From Morinoia aosen (taxonomy: Eukaryota > Arthropoda > Malacostraca > Amphipoda > Talitridae), in NCBI GenBank assembly GCA_030386875.1, contig CM059578.1, positions 21,127,009 through 21,191,008 of the forward strand: a DNA stretch of 64,000 bases. Direction: 5' to 3'. The position numbers and the translations under genes were made by a program. A model generated the notes under the pieces. The model was not told the origin of the DNA, did not search any database, and saw only the letters and a list, made by a program, of their open reading frames with translations. Of the stretch, positions 9,570 through 19,385 are shown piece after piece (position 1 is the first letter of the stretch; each line of letters starts with the position of its first letter).

Positions 9570-11102
9570 TCTCGTTCAGCCTCGAGGAACCGAACAGCCT
9601 CCTTTCCCACTGAATCTGGTGAGGCTTCTGTGCCTCAGACCATTGTTCACCCTCCGGATCAGCCTCCGACACCACCTCCAACCACTCGCACATCTAAATC
9701 ACCAACGTTCCAGATTCAACTTAAAACAATAGACAGTTCAAAACTACAGACAAAGCAAAAATATTTGAGACTACGTTCAAAGAACTCAACGCTTCCCTTA
9801 TTCGGCTAACCACTACAAAAATGGATTCTATGCTGTTACATATGACATCAATTCCATTGACAAATTAACATCCACTAAGGCCATTCAAGCTTTCCAAAAA
9901 ATCAACTTAGTTCCTGTTACTCTTCCAGACCTTAGAGCAAAAAGAACAATATTCGTAAGACAAATAGACTCCGACATTGGAATGAGAAGATCAGAAGAAA
10001 TCAAGGAAGAAATAGAAAACCAAAAAAAACTGGATTAAAGTCACAGATATAATCAAAAATAAAAACTACGCTCACATAATAAAAATAGTCACAACAGATA
10101 CCGTAACAGCTCAACGAATTCTCAGAGACGGCTTCTATATGTTTCACACTAAAAATACATCACAGCAATGCGAACAAGAACAATACACACATATTTTGAT
10201 TTGCTACAAATGCTATAAGTTCGGAGACCATCCAACGTTTCAGTGTACAAAAAAATCTCAGTTTTGCTCCGAATGCTCTGTCAGGGCAAACTCTAGCCCT
10301 TAGTTCGAATTGCCTACTTGGGCGAAGGATTGTTGAAGAACCGTATTTGAGGGCTTCCATGAACAAGTTTTTAATTAATTTGTAATACTAGGATAAACAA
10401 TCTCAGAAGTTATTGATATTTAATTGATCGGAAGCAAAAGTTTATTACGAGATAAAATTAAAGATTAGAGGAAAGACAAAATGGAGGGATAACACGAAAG
10501 AAAAGAATAATCTTAACCTCTACTGGACACATAGGAAGAACACTAAATGAACACGAACTATACTGATTAAGAGAATACACTGAAACTGAAAACTGAGACT
10601 GAGCTGTACTATACTGGGATGGGCAATTGATGCTCGTAAGACCTGCAATGAAAATAAAACCAAAAATTGAAACCAGTGACAAGACTAGGGCATTTATATA
10701 AATCAAAGTATGCGCAAGTAAATTAGTATTATCGACAACAATTGAAACTCACCAATGACGGGGGAGGAGGATAGCGCAATACTAGAAGCGGCCTAGCGGT
10801 TGAACCAAGAAACAAACTAAGAAAAATGAACCGGATCTATCTACCGACATGCTCAACTCAAGATCATACATATCAGAATTGCAAAAACACTCTTAAATAA
10901 TGCCTCAACTGTCAAGGACCCCACAGAACGCTTACAGCAAGCTGTCCATACAGGAAAAACATCAATAAATAAAAACATGAAGAGGAGCAACAAAAACAAC
11001 AGCAAACAAATAGCACTTATGCAGAAATAGCCAAACAAGCCCTACAACAGACCAATCCGCCACAGAGCACACTAACTCTGACAAACCAAACGCACATTGA
11101 AC
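9570..11102 (+). pseudogene. ORF1 (gag-like) N-terminal and zinc-knuckle part of the I-like LINE
   Basis: Pieces in shifting frames include FQIQLKTIDSSKLQTKQKY near 9708-9765, KRTIFVRQIDSDIG near 9940-9980, then HILICYKCYKFGDHPTFQCT (10190-10250) and FCSEC (10262-10276). After the solo LTR, reading resumes at 10855 and reaches CLNCQGPHRTL near 10901-10933. If the LTR and one target duplicate are ignored, the codons on either side give a regular CX2CX4HX4C knuckle across the junction. The protein would bind element RNA. Several stops and frameshifts make it non-functional. The rest of ORF1 lies beyond the 7.65-kb block at 18777. Confidence 0.7.
10279..10849 (+). repeat. Solo LTR (571 bp) with 5-bp target duplication TGCTC
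   Basis: The sequence starts TGTCAGGGC and ends CTACCGACA, so it has short TGTC/GACA inverted termini. It is flanked on both sides by TGCTC (10274-10278 and 10850-10854). It interrupts the zinc-knuckle region of the I-like gag. A TATA-like TTTATATAAATC lies at about 10692-10703. A related copy begins at 31788 and runs into the N gap. A 5-bp duplication fits Ty3/gypsy or Ty1/copia integration. No internal region is present, which is the usual result of LTR-LTR recombination. Confidence 0.85.
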
Positions 11103-12039
11103 TGTGAGGAACTACCTCAACACATTTGACTTATTAGTATATTAGTCGCCTCTCAACGCCGAGGAAGAATCTTAATATTAGCAGGGCAATTAGACCATAA
11201 CCGAACTCAATACGGCTAGTAGCCAACTCATAATAGTTTTAAAAAGGACAAATTCGTCCTCTAGTAATTTATTCATTTATTTAGGTTAAAACGTGCGTAA
11301 TTTTTAAGGTGGTTCAAAAATTGGGTGTCAGGTAAAAATAGACTGCAGGTGCAGGAACGAGGAGTCTGGAGGAGCTCTCCGCTTCAGGGCGGACGGCGCC
11401 AGCTTAAACGGACGTCACGGGTTATCAACTGAACTTCAACGTGCGAGCTTGTCACCAGCACTTCAGGAAGGCAGAACTCGGCGGCAAACTGACGCTACTA
11501 GAAGGAAGCAGGCACGGCAACAGCGCTAGAACCTGGGCCGCGACCAACGCCTCCAGTCCCCTCACAGCTGTATGCAAAAATGAAGAAATGTATACAAGAA
11601 TATAATTAAATGAAGAAATATTCTTACGCAGTGCAATACAAATAATTTAGAAAGAATTTAGCAGCGAACGGTTAAAGTATATTACCTAGTTACGGCTACT
11701 GCCGTCGCACAAGATGGCTCAATTAGCTGATAAGGTTGCGAAGCATGAAGTGCGCAGGGCGACGCAGCGCCAGCGAGATACTGAAAAAAAAAGTACCTGG
11801 TAAGAAAAAGAGTTAACCTTCTTGATAAAGGTGCACAAAGGTATTAAGCTTCAGTAATCGGAAAACATTAGAGACATGAAAACCAACCTGAAGAATTTAT
11901 CCTCCAGTGCGCGTAGCGACTGTTAGACAAGGGCAGTAAAGACGATATGGGAGTCGCAGTACAGCTAATAGGTAATAGTTAATAGGTAATATAGTAGTAT
12001 AGTATATACTATATTACTATATACTATAGTAATATAGTA
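11103..12039. other. Unassigned left part of a 7.65-kb insertion in the I-like LINE
   Basis: Starts TGTGAGGAAC at the break in the gag coding sequence. No convincing ORF. 11340-11580 is GC-richer than its surroundings. The last 75 bp are TA-rich with GGTAATA units and form the target region of the DD41D mariner. A 23-bp segment at 11081-11103 recurs at 18754-18776 with one mismatch, flanking the whole block. Confidence 0.4.
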
Positions 12040-12041
12040 TA

Positions 12042-12207
12042 CAGGGTGTTTCAAAAATACACGGCATAATTTCAGGTATGTATTTCCCACATGTAGACAA
12101 TCAAAATAGTTCATTACAACATATGTCCGGAAATGCTTCATTTCCGAGTTATGGCCTTCACAACATTGAAATTCACCGGAACGTTTTTCTTTCCGCAGGT
12201 CGTTGCC
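12042..12207 (+). repeat. Left 166-bp TIR of the DD41D mariner
   Basis: Reverse complement of 13366-13531 with no difference seen. The two TIRs diverge immediately inside (GTCA after GTTGCC here, ATTA on the other side). Confidence 0.92.
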
Positions 12208-12272
12208 GTCAAAGGACACATTAAGAGGGCACTCTGACAGATCATTCCTAGGCGAAGGTTAAATTCAGTGTT

Positions 12273-13364
12273 GTGTTTGGCGTTCGACTGTGTGTCATGT
12301 ACACAAATCAGGAGCTGGCAGAGATGCACTTGATCTACGGTAAGGCAGACGGCAATGCTGCGCTGGCTCGTCGTTTGTACCAGGAGAGGTACCCACAGCG
12401 ACAATGTCCAGATCGGAAGACATTTGTAAGTCTCCATCAGCGTCTGTGCGAGTATGGAAAATTTGACTCTCCTGGATTGGGAAGGGGACGACCAAGATCT
12501 ACAACTCCAGAAGAACAGGAGGAGATTCTGGAGATTGTGAACAGAACTCCTTCTATCAGCACACGAAGGTTAGCGTTGCAAGTGAATGTTCCCCATACGA
12601 CTGTCTGGAGACTGCTGAAAGAGTATCAATTGTATCCTTACCATTTGCAACGTGTACAGGCGCTGTCACCAGCAGATTACCCTGCACGAGTTAGGTACTG
12701 TCAGTGGTTCTTGCAGCAATGTGCTGCAAATCCGAACTTTCCTGCCTTAGTATTATTTACAGATGAAGCACAGTTCACACGAGATGGCATAACAAATCTC
12801 CACAATCAGCATGTATGGGCGTATGAAAACCCAAATGCAACTGTTGTATCTCATCACCAGGTGCGGTTCTCCCTCAACATGTGGGCCGGTATCATTGGTG
12901 ATCGGTTAGTTGGACCCCATGTACTTGTAAACAGACTTACGGGGCAGGCGTACACAAACTTCCTGGAAAACATCATACCTGATGTTTATGACGACACTCC
13001 ACTGATCGATCGTCAGCACGCTCACTTCTTGCATGACGGCGCTCCTGCACACTTCAGTCGTACGGCTCGCCGGTACTTGGATCGAAGATTTCCTGATCGA
13101 TGGATAGGTAGAGGTGGCCCAATTGCTTGGCCTCCACGCTCACCTGATCTGAACCCTCTCGATTTCTACTTGTGGGGCCATTTAAAATCATTGGTTTATT
13201 CGTCTCCGGTGCCTGATTTGGAATCCCTTCGGAATCGAATTGTGGCACGCTCTGAGGACATACGCAACATTCCTGGAGTGTGGGATCGTGTTCGCAGGTC
13301 AATGAGACATCGATGTGAGGTCTGTATTCAAGCAGGAGGTGGTCATTTTGAACATCTTCTGTAA
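12273..13364 (+). CDS. DD41D mariner-type transposase
   Basis: 363-residue cut-and-paste transposase that would bind the TIRs and catalyse strand cleavage and transfer. The N-terminal part (residues 9-125) is a paired helix-turn-helix of the type found in insect Tc1/mariner relatives: YTNQELAEMHLIYG, the linker GRGRPRSTTPEE, then VPHTTVWRLLKEY. Catalytic residues are D164 (FTDEAQF), D255 (FLHDGAPAH) and D297 (SPDLNPLDFYLWG). The last two are separated by 41 residues, hence DD41D. A GRGRP AT-hook-like motif is at 70-74. ATG 12273 gives the longest frame; ATG 12297 (MYTNQEL) is a likely true start because similarity to relatives begins there. The stop is one base before the right TIR. No disabling change was seen. 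Confidence 0.92.
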   Translation: MFGVRLCVMYTNQELAEMHLIYGKADGNAALARRLYQERYPQRQCPDRKTFVSLHQRLCEYGKFDSPGLGRGRPRSTTPEEQEEILEIVNRTPSISTRRLALQVNVPHTTVWRLLKEYQLYPYHLQRVQALSPADYPARVRYCQWFLQQCAANPNFPALVLFTDEAQFTRDGITNLHNQHVWAYENPNATVVSHHQVRFSLNMWAGIIGDRLVGPHVLVNRLTGQAYTNFLENIIPDVYDDTPLIDRQHAHFLHDGAPAHFSRTARRYLDRRFPDRWIGRGGPIAWPPRSPDLNPLDFYLWGHLKSLVYSSPVPDLESLRNRIVARSEDIRNIPGVWDRVRRSMRHRCEVCIQAGGGHFEHLL

Positions 13365-13365
13365 T

Positions 13366-13531
13366 GGCAACGACCTGCGGAAAGAAAAACGTTCCGGTGA
13401 ATTTCAATGTTGTGAAGGCCATAACTCGGAAATGAAGCATTTCCGGACATATGTTGTAATGAACTATTTTGATTGTCTACATGTGGGAAATACATACCTG
13501 AAATTATGCCGTGTATTTTTGAAACACCCTG
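13366..13531 (-). repeat. Right 166-bp TIR of the DD41D mariner
   Basis: Inverse of 12042-12207. It ends ACACCCTG before the TA duplication and starts two bases after the transposase stop codon. Confidence 0.92.
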
Positions 13532-13539
13532 TATAGTAG

Positions 13540-14123
13540 TAGTAGTTAATAGGTAATAGCAATAGTAGTTAATAGCAATAGTAGGTAATAACAATAGTAG
13601 GTAATAGCAATAGTAGTTAACAGCAATAGTAGTTAATAGCAATAGTAGGTAATATCAATGGTAGGTAATAGCAATAGTAGGTAATAGCAATAGTAGGTAA
13701 TATCAATAGTAAGTAATAGCAATAGTAGGTAATAGCAATAGTAGGTAATAGCAATGGTAGGTAATAGCAATAGTAGGTAATATCAATAGTAGGTAATAGC
13801 AATAGTAGGTAATATCAATAGTAAGTAATAGCAATACTAGGTAATAGCAATAGTAGGTAATATCAACAGTAGGGAATAGCAATAGTAGGTAATAGAAATA
13901 GTAGGTAATAGCAATAGTAGGTAATAGCAATAGTAGGTAATAGCAATAGTAGGTAATAGCAATAGTAGGTAATAGCGATAGTAGGTAATAGCAATAGTAG
14001 GTAATAGCAATAGTAGGTAATAGCAATAGTAGGTAATAGCAATAGTAGATAATAGCAATAGTAGGTAATAGCAATAGTAGGTAATAGCAATAGTAGGTAA
14101 TAGCAATAGTAGGTAATAGCAAA
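13540..14123 (+). repeat. 16-bp minisatellite (GGTAATAGCAATAGTA)n
   Basis: About 36 tandem units, with variants such as GATATC or TATCAATG at the centre. Its first GTAGTAGTT/AATAGGTAATA part continues the TA-rich tract left of the DD41D element (11970-12041), so the transposon split this array. Because 16 is 1 modulo 3, all three minus-strand frames are open and give the same 16-residue repeat (LLLPTIAITYYCYY-like); this is not a protein. Confidence 0.9.
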
Positions 14124-14237
14124 AGTTTAATAGAGACAGCGGTTCACTGCGATAGGGTAAAGGTTGCCCGACTTTTAGAGCAGCGAACCCGCCTTTTAGA
14201 GGAAAGTTAATTGCGGTTTGAATTCCGCCTTAATCAT
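14124..14237. other. Short unassigned flank between minisatellite and LINE copy B
   Basis: About 110 bp with no recognised content; the LINE 3' tail begins near 14238. Confidence 0.4.
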
Positions 14238-14647
14238 GCAATTGTTTAATAAACAATTCAAACAATTTATTTACCACAAGTGATACAGAGGTAGAATGTT
14301 TCTTAAGTCTAGTACATTGGTCAAATTTGAGTATAGCTACCTGTGGGCCCGAACAAGTTCAGCGACTTCTAGGGCATCCTATCATCACGTTGTTCTAAGG
14401 TGTACAATAATGTTTAACCTAGTTCACTTAACCTAGTTTCGCATTAGACTGCTCATTGAGATAATTAACTCGATATTTTATGCTGTATTTTAAAATATAG
14501 GTCAGATCGGCTATTTTTAACAGTTTGTTCGATAAAACGATTCAAGAGCAGACTGAAGATCGGTTATGTTACCCAAAGCAAGTTACATTATTACATTATC
14601 ATTAGTTACATGTAGGAGGCAAGATTTGACATGGTGATCTTACACGA

Positions 14648-17640
14648 CTAGTATTCTGATAGGAAGTGAGACTCAAGATGTCTTTTGAATACTTTGTACG
14701 AATTACATACACGGATCTCCGCAGGTATAGAGTTCCAAGTTTTGGTTCCAACGAAGAGTATACTGTGTTGCGACCGGGCCTTTGAATAATAAGGAAGCAG
14801 GAATTTACTTCTATTTCGGGTTAAATGGTCGTGATGACCAGTTTGCCCAGTCAATAATTGTCTTAGGCTATTGTCACCATCATTTCTTAATGTTTTGTAA
14901 ATGAAATTACAGATGGAGATTTTGTAGAGATCCGAAAGTTTAAGTATTTGTAATTTTTTGAAAGAATCATTTGTGCGAGCATTATATTCTAGGTTTTTTA
15001 CCGCTCTGACAGCTCTTTTCTGCAGAGTAAAAATTTTGTTGGTTTTATTTTTATCAGTTCCGTGCCATGCTTCTATTCCGTATTGCAGGTATGGAGAAAT
15101 GAGCGTTCGGTAGAGCTTTTGTAAAGCTGTTTCAGGCAGAAATTTTTTAACTTTATTTAGGATTCCGATGGATTTTGATAATTTAGAACTAATATGAGTG
15201 ATGTGCTCTTTGAAGGTCAGATGTTTATCTATTATGATGCCCAGAAACTAACATGAGTTGGTTTCTTTGATTTCACCTTCGCCAATTTTAATGCATGGGA
15301 GAGACACATCTTTCTTGTATGAGAATGTAATATAATTTGTTTTGTCAATATTAAGGCTTCTTTTATTAGCTTTGAGCCACGATGAAACCTTATGAAGTTC
15401 ATTATTTATACTCTCCACAATCATAGCAGGATTTTGGTTCGGAAGGACCGCAGAAAGCGTACTGTCATCGGCAAAAAGTATGAATTTGAAGAATGATGTA
15501 GATTTTAAAATATCATTGATAAAAATCAGAAACAGGAGAGGCCCAAGAACAGATCCTTGTGGAACTCCATGGCTAATTGTCTGTGGGTCTGATTTTGCGT
15601 CGTCAATGACAACGTATTGCTTCCGATTTGTTAGGTATGATCTGAACCAATCATGCGCAATCCCTCTAATGCCATAACAGGGTAGTTTCGAGAGTAGTAT
15701 TTTATGGTCCACACAATCGAATGCTTTTCGAAAGTCAAGAAATACAGAGAAGACAGGCTTTCCCTCATCTATATTAGAATAGAGGAATTGTAAATGATTT
15801 AATATAGCCTGTGTTGTTGATTTTTTAGAGCGAAAGCCGTATTGTTTATCGTAAAGAAATGATTTTTGTTCAAAATAAGAGTGCACTTTTTTATACACAA
15901 TCTTTTCGAATATTTTGCTAATAATTGGGAGTACGGAGATAGATCGATAATTGTTTACACAGGTTTTTTCACCACTTTTAAAGATAGGGGTTACTCTAGC
16001 AACTTTGAGGGAGTTCGGGAAAGTGCCTAATAAGAGAGACTGGTTAATAATATTTGATATCAGCGGGGCTACAATGTCAGCAATGACTTTAAGTACTTTA
16101 GTCGGAAACGTTTGTAACCCACTCGATTTATTTTTCATGTTGTTTATTCACGTTATTACATCGGAGGAGTTTGTAGGCGTTAAGAAAAAGGAGTTGGGTT
16201 CTCGAGTATGATCCATAAATTCCAGGTGATCAGTAGGTTCACTTGGAATACCATCAGCTATAGTTTTCCCTACGTTTACGAAGAAGTTGTTGAAGAGATT
16301 AGCAATTTCTTTCTTCTCATGGTATTTTACATTATCTATTCAATTTTCTTTTTATCGGTATTAATCGGCTTACAGCAAGAGTTAAGGAGATGCCAAGTCT
16401 TTTTAACGTCAGTTTTGAATTGAGTAAACTTGAGCGTAAAGTTGTTCTTTTTTGATATTCTTATCTGGTTGGTTACATAGTTTCTGAATCGGTTATATGT
16501 TTCTCTAGATATTCGCCCTTCGCAAAGGAGGGCTAGGTACGCTTGACGTTTCTTTATATTTATTACGATGTCTCTAGTAATCCAAGGCTTTTGTTTATTT
16601 TTCGGGGTAACTGTACGAGTTACAATTGGGCAACACTGATTGTATGCGGTCATTATAGTTTCAGTCAACTTCACTACTGCTTCATCAATGCTCGTAGCAT
16701 TATTATTTTGTTGAGATATGTGCAATGTAGGCATTGATTCTACTAGAACGGTGCGCATTTCTTCAAGATTTTATTCATTTATTTTACGATATGAGCAAGT
16801 TTCAGCCCGTGCCTTGGTGCAAGCAATATAGACATTTTTCTTAATAAGAAAAACTGGGAGGTGATCTGATAAGTCAGAAGTAATTATTCCAGCAAGAAAA
16901 TCACTTGGGTCTGTCATAAAGATATTGTTAAGCAGCGTAGCACACTCTGAGGTTATTCGTGTAGGCTTTGTAGTGATCGGAAGGAAGGATTGAGACTGAA
17001 AGGTTGTTAGGAAAATAGAGATTGGTTCTTAGCTTTCATGTTTCAGTAGATCATAATTGAAGTCACCGCATATTATTATGTCATTGTATAAGGGCCTGTT
17101 GAACTGAGAAATAATACGATTCAGCTCATTCAGGAAGGATATAGGACAGGCTGTAGGAGGCCTATACACCGTTCCAAGCACAATGCGTTTACCATCTCTA
17201 GACAATTCTACGAAGAGTGATTCTATATGATCCTGATTCATTGTTGCATTTGCTATGATGCTCGAGTCTATGTGGTTAGATATATATGTGCTGATGCCTC
17301 CGCCCCGCTGTTTTTTACTTATCGAATGGTAACTATGATAATTTTCAAATCGAATCATGTCTTTAGTCGAGTCATCTAGCCAGCTTTCGGTGAAGCTAAT
17401 CACGTCTAGGTTATATTTAAGTTCAGTAATAGTACATTGTATCTCTTCCAATTTTGGATAGAGTGACCTACAGTTCCAACACAGGAGTGAGAAATCTCGT
17501 TCAGTTATTCGTATAGTTTCGTTTAATTTTGATATATTAGTATACCTACACTCTTGAGAGTCATTTAGGTTTGGATATATTCTGTTCAAATGATTGAGAT
17601 CTGGGTCGATTTCCTCGAATATCTCAGGGTGATCAGCCAT
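14648..17640 (-). pseudogene. ORF2 pseudogene of LINE copy B
   Basis: Reads from ATG 17640 through the endonuclease (GDFNYDLL preserved near 17049-17072), breaks near 17029, resumes at 16758-16336 and 16138-15248 (reverse transcriptase with DFRKAFD and FADDS), then 14854-14648 (C terminus ending HFLSEY). At least three frame breaks and a stop just after the NSC codons near 15248 (where copy A reads NSCKFLG) abolish function. It keeps the GDF endonuclease motif that copy A has changed. Confidence 0.85.
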
Positions 17641-17830
17641 TTAAAATTAATAAACAGTAAGAAGTAGGTACTATAGTGCTTAAAAACGAAATACAGAGTC
17701 AAGCCTTAAGGGATATTCCTGTCTAAAAAACTAGTAAACAGTAGGCAGTAAGTACTATTGTATAACTTAAAACGAAATACAGAGTCAAGATTAAAAGGGT
17801 ATTCCTGTCTAAAAACTAGCTTAGAAAGTA
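17641..17830 (-). repeat. Local tandem duplication in the 5' region of ORF2, copy B
   Basis: The segment with AAAACGAAATACAGAGTCAAG followed by GGTATTCCTGTCTAAAAA and an ACTAG occurs twice, at about 17684-17745 and 17768-17820. A GTAAACAGTAGGCAGTAAGTACTA-like stretch precedes each. Copies A and C have it once, so the duplication arose in copy B. Confidence 0.7.
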
Positions 17831-18388
17831 CAGAAAAGAGTAAAAAATCTAGCGTGATTTCGTGAGTACAGTCAATACTCAGCCCATGAGTGAATAATAT
17901 TGGAGTTTAAGATACAAAATTGATGCGTACAAATTGGTGAAAGCGTTGTTACAAAGTTCACATACAACAGGTAACAAGTTTCAAAAAAATTTAGCGACGA
18001 TGATAATCTAATCAGCTAATATGTTTTACACATAATAATAATTTTATTGGTAAAAAATTACATACAATTTATGAGGAAAAGCGAAGAGGGTGGATATCAA
18101 TATTCCATTATAACATTGGTAGGTACAAATTGCTGATGGTGTTGTTGCAAGTTCCAATACAGTTGTCATAAATGTTCATATATATCTGTCATACGGTTGT
18201 CAAAATTGAGGTAAAACTGACGTATATATCTACAGAGGTTGGAACTGATTCATGACATGAAGTTATGCAGTTTGAAGATTTAGTGTAGAGTTGTAGAATT
18301 CTAGGCGTTATTGACATACGAGTATATAATTTGATACAGTTACATGTTTTGATACCTAATTGAGGTGATTTCCAGTTGCAGCATCAGG

Positions 18389-18753
18389 AGAAGAACCTAA
18401 AAAAAACCTAAATTGTACACATTCACACACGCAATCACACCATGAACTTATTGAGCATGCAGGAAGAAGGGTAGGAAGCGCTAGGCCTGCGACCGTCGCC
18501 AAACTCCTCGCCACGAGTCGAGCGTGCCCCCGACGTGCCGACGTAACCGATGACTCCGACCAAGACGCAGTCAGAGCCCGACACAAGCAGCCTGCTACTT
18601 GTTTACCTGACACCACACTTTCTTATGCGCTGTTGCTGCGCGACCTCACCTGCCACGCAACACCAGCAGTTTATGGTAATAGTACAGACAGCAAAGTACA
18701 CTACGAACGAATCTGTGGGGAATTTTCCCCACAAAACTCACTGCAGAGGAAGC
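18389..18753. other. Unassigned right part of the 7.65-kb insertion
   Basis: 365 bp, GC-rich in the middle, no convincing ORF. Near the end it has the 20-base palindrome TGTGGGGAATTTTCCCCACA (18714-18733), which could be an element terminus. ACTCACTGCAGAGGAAGCAC then occurs twice (18736-18755 and 18775-18794). Confidence 0.4.
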
Positions 18754-18776
18754 ACAAACCAAACGCACATTAAACT

Positions 18777-19385
18777 CACTGCAGAGGAAGCACTCCAGAG
18801 GAAGCACATCTAGCCGCACTTAATAGGACAAAGAAATTTAGCGAAATATTATCCAATTCTCTCAAGGACAACTTCGATATTGACACAAGATTCCCTGACC
18901 GCGATCCAACTGCCATCTTCAACTTTTATCATGGAAACAACGACAGCCAAAGCACACAACCAACTACACCGGAACACCATTCAATAGAAGAAACAATGGA
19001 CATGCAAGTTGAAGCATGTGCAGAGGCCGAACAAAGACAGAAAAGGAGAATAAGTGATGAAATGGAGAATTCAACAATACTAATAGACAACAAACACAGC
19101 ATTCCAATCAAACTATATAGAAACTTCCAAGATCGGTCATCAATCCCAGAAAAACCAAATGCTGACTAGTACATATCAGAACTAAAAGAGGACAATGACG
19201 GACTCAAATTTGTAGTTCAGGAAATAAAATCAGGTACACAACTGAAATACATATTTTCTAAACGAGTGCAATTCACGCGAGTAAAAATGGACATAATACC
19301 ACACGAACAACTTATAGCATTCCCACGACACCAATCAATATTCACAGCAAATAAAAAACCTAAGAACATAACCTCCGTAAAATGA
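18777..19385 (+). pseudogene. ORF1 C-terminal part of the I-like LINE
   Basis: Continues the gag-like frame after the 7.65-kb insertion. Recognisable stretches are LNRTKKFSEILSNSLKDN, then DRDPTAIFNFYHGNN, then a polar TPEHHSIEETMDMQVEA tail, a stop within NAD*YISELKED near 19168, and KFVVQEIKSGTQLKYIFSKR. It ends at TGA 19383-19385, which overlaps the ORF2 start as ATGA. The long polar tail after the zinc knuckles is usual for I-group ORF1 proteins. Confidence 0.6.

Larger units (their letters stand above)
12042..13531 (+). mobile_element. DD41D mariner-like transposon, apparently intact
   Basis: 1490-bp Tc1/mariner-superfamily element with TA at 12040-12041 and 13532-13533. The ends are CAGGGTGTTTC and its inverse. 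The terminal inverted repeats run 12042-12207 and 13366-13531; I compared them base by base and found no mismatch in 166 bp, which implies recent transposition. It encodes one uninterrupted transposase. It sits inside a TA-rich minisatellite: GGTAATA-type units lie on both sides. Confidence 0.92.
14238..18388 (-). mobile_element. CR1/jockey-type LINE, copy B, 5'-truncated
   Basis: Minus-strand copy of the family at 143-5285. It starts with the complement of the ATTGTTTAA tail and 3' UTR (14238-14640), then ORF2, then the inter-ORF spacer, and stops at 18388 inside the last codons of ORF1. There it reads CAGTTGCAGCATCAGG and then loses similarity. Such 5' truncation is normal for target-primed reverse transcription. 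A small deletion removes about 20 bp at the ORF1 stop region relative to copies A and C. Together with copy A it supplies the empty site for the TTAA MITE in copy C. Confidence 0.9.

Noticed and set aside
9185..9809. Overlapping 72-159-codon frames near the GGGGGCGG tract
   Set aside because: Shadow frames in a GC-rich stretch; none matches a known protein. The I-like gag reading lies in broken frames.
13540..14123. Long minus-strand open frames with LPTIAITYYCYYL repeats
   Set aside because: They are produced by the 16-bp minisatellite; all three frames give the same repeat because 16 is 1 modulo 3. No start context or family supports a protein.
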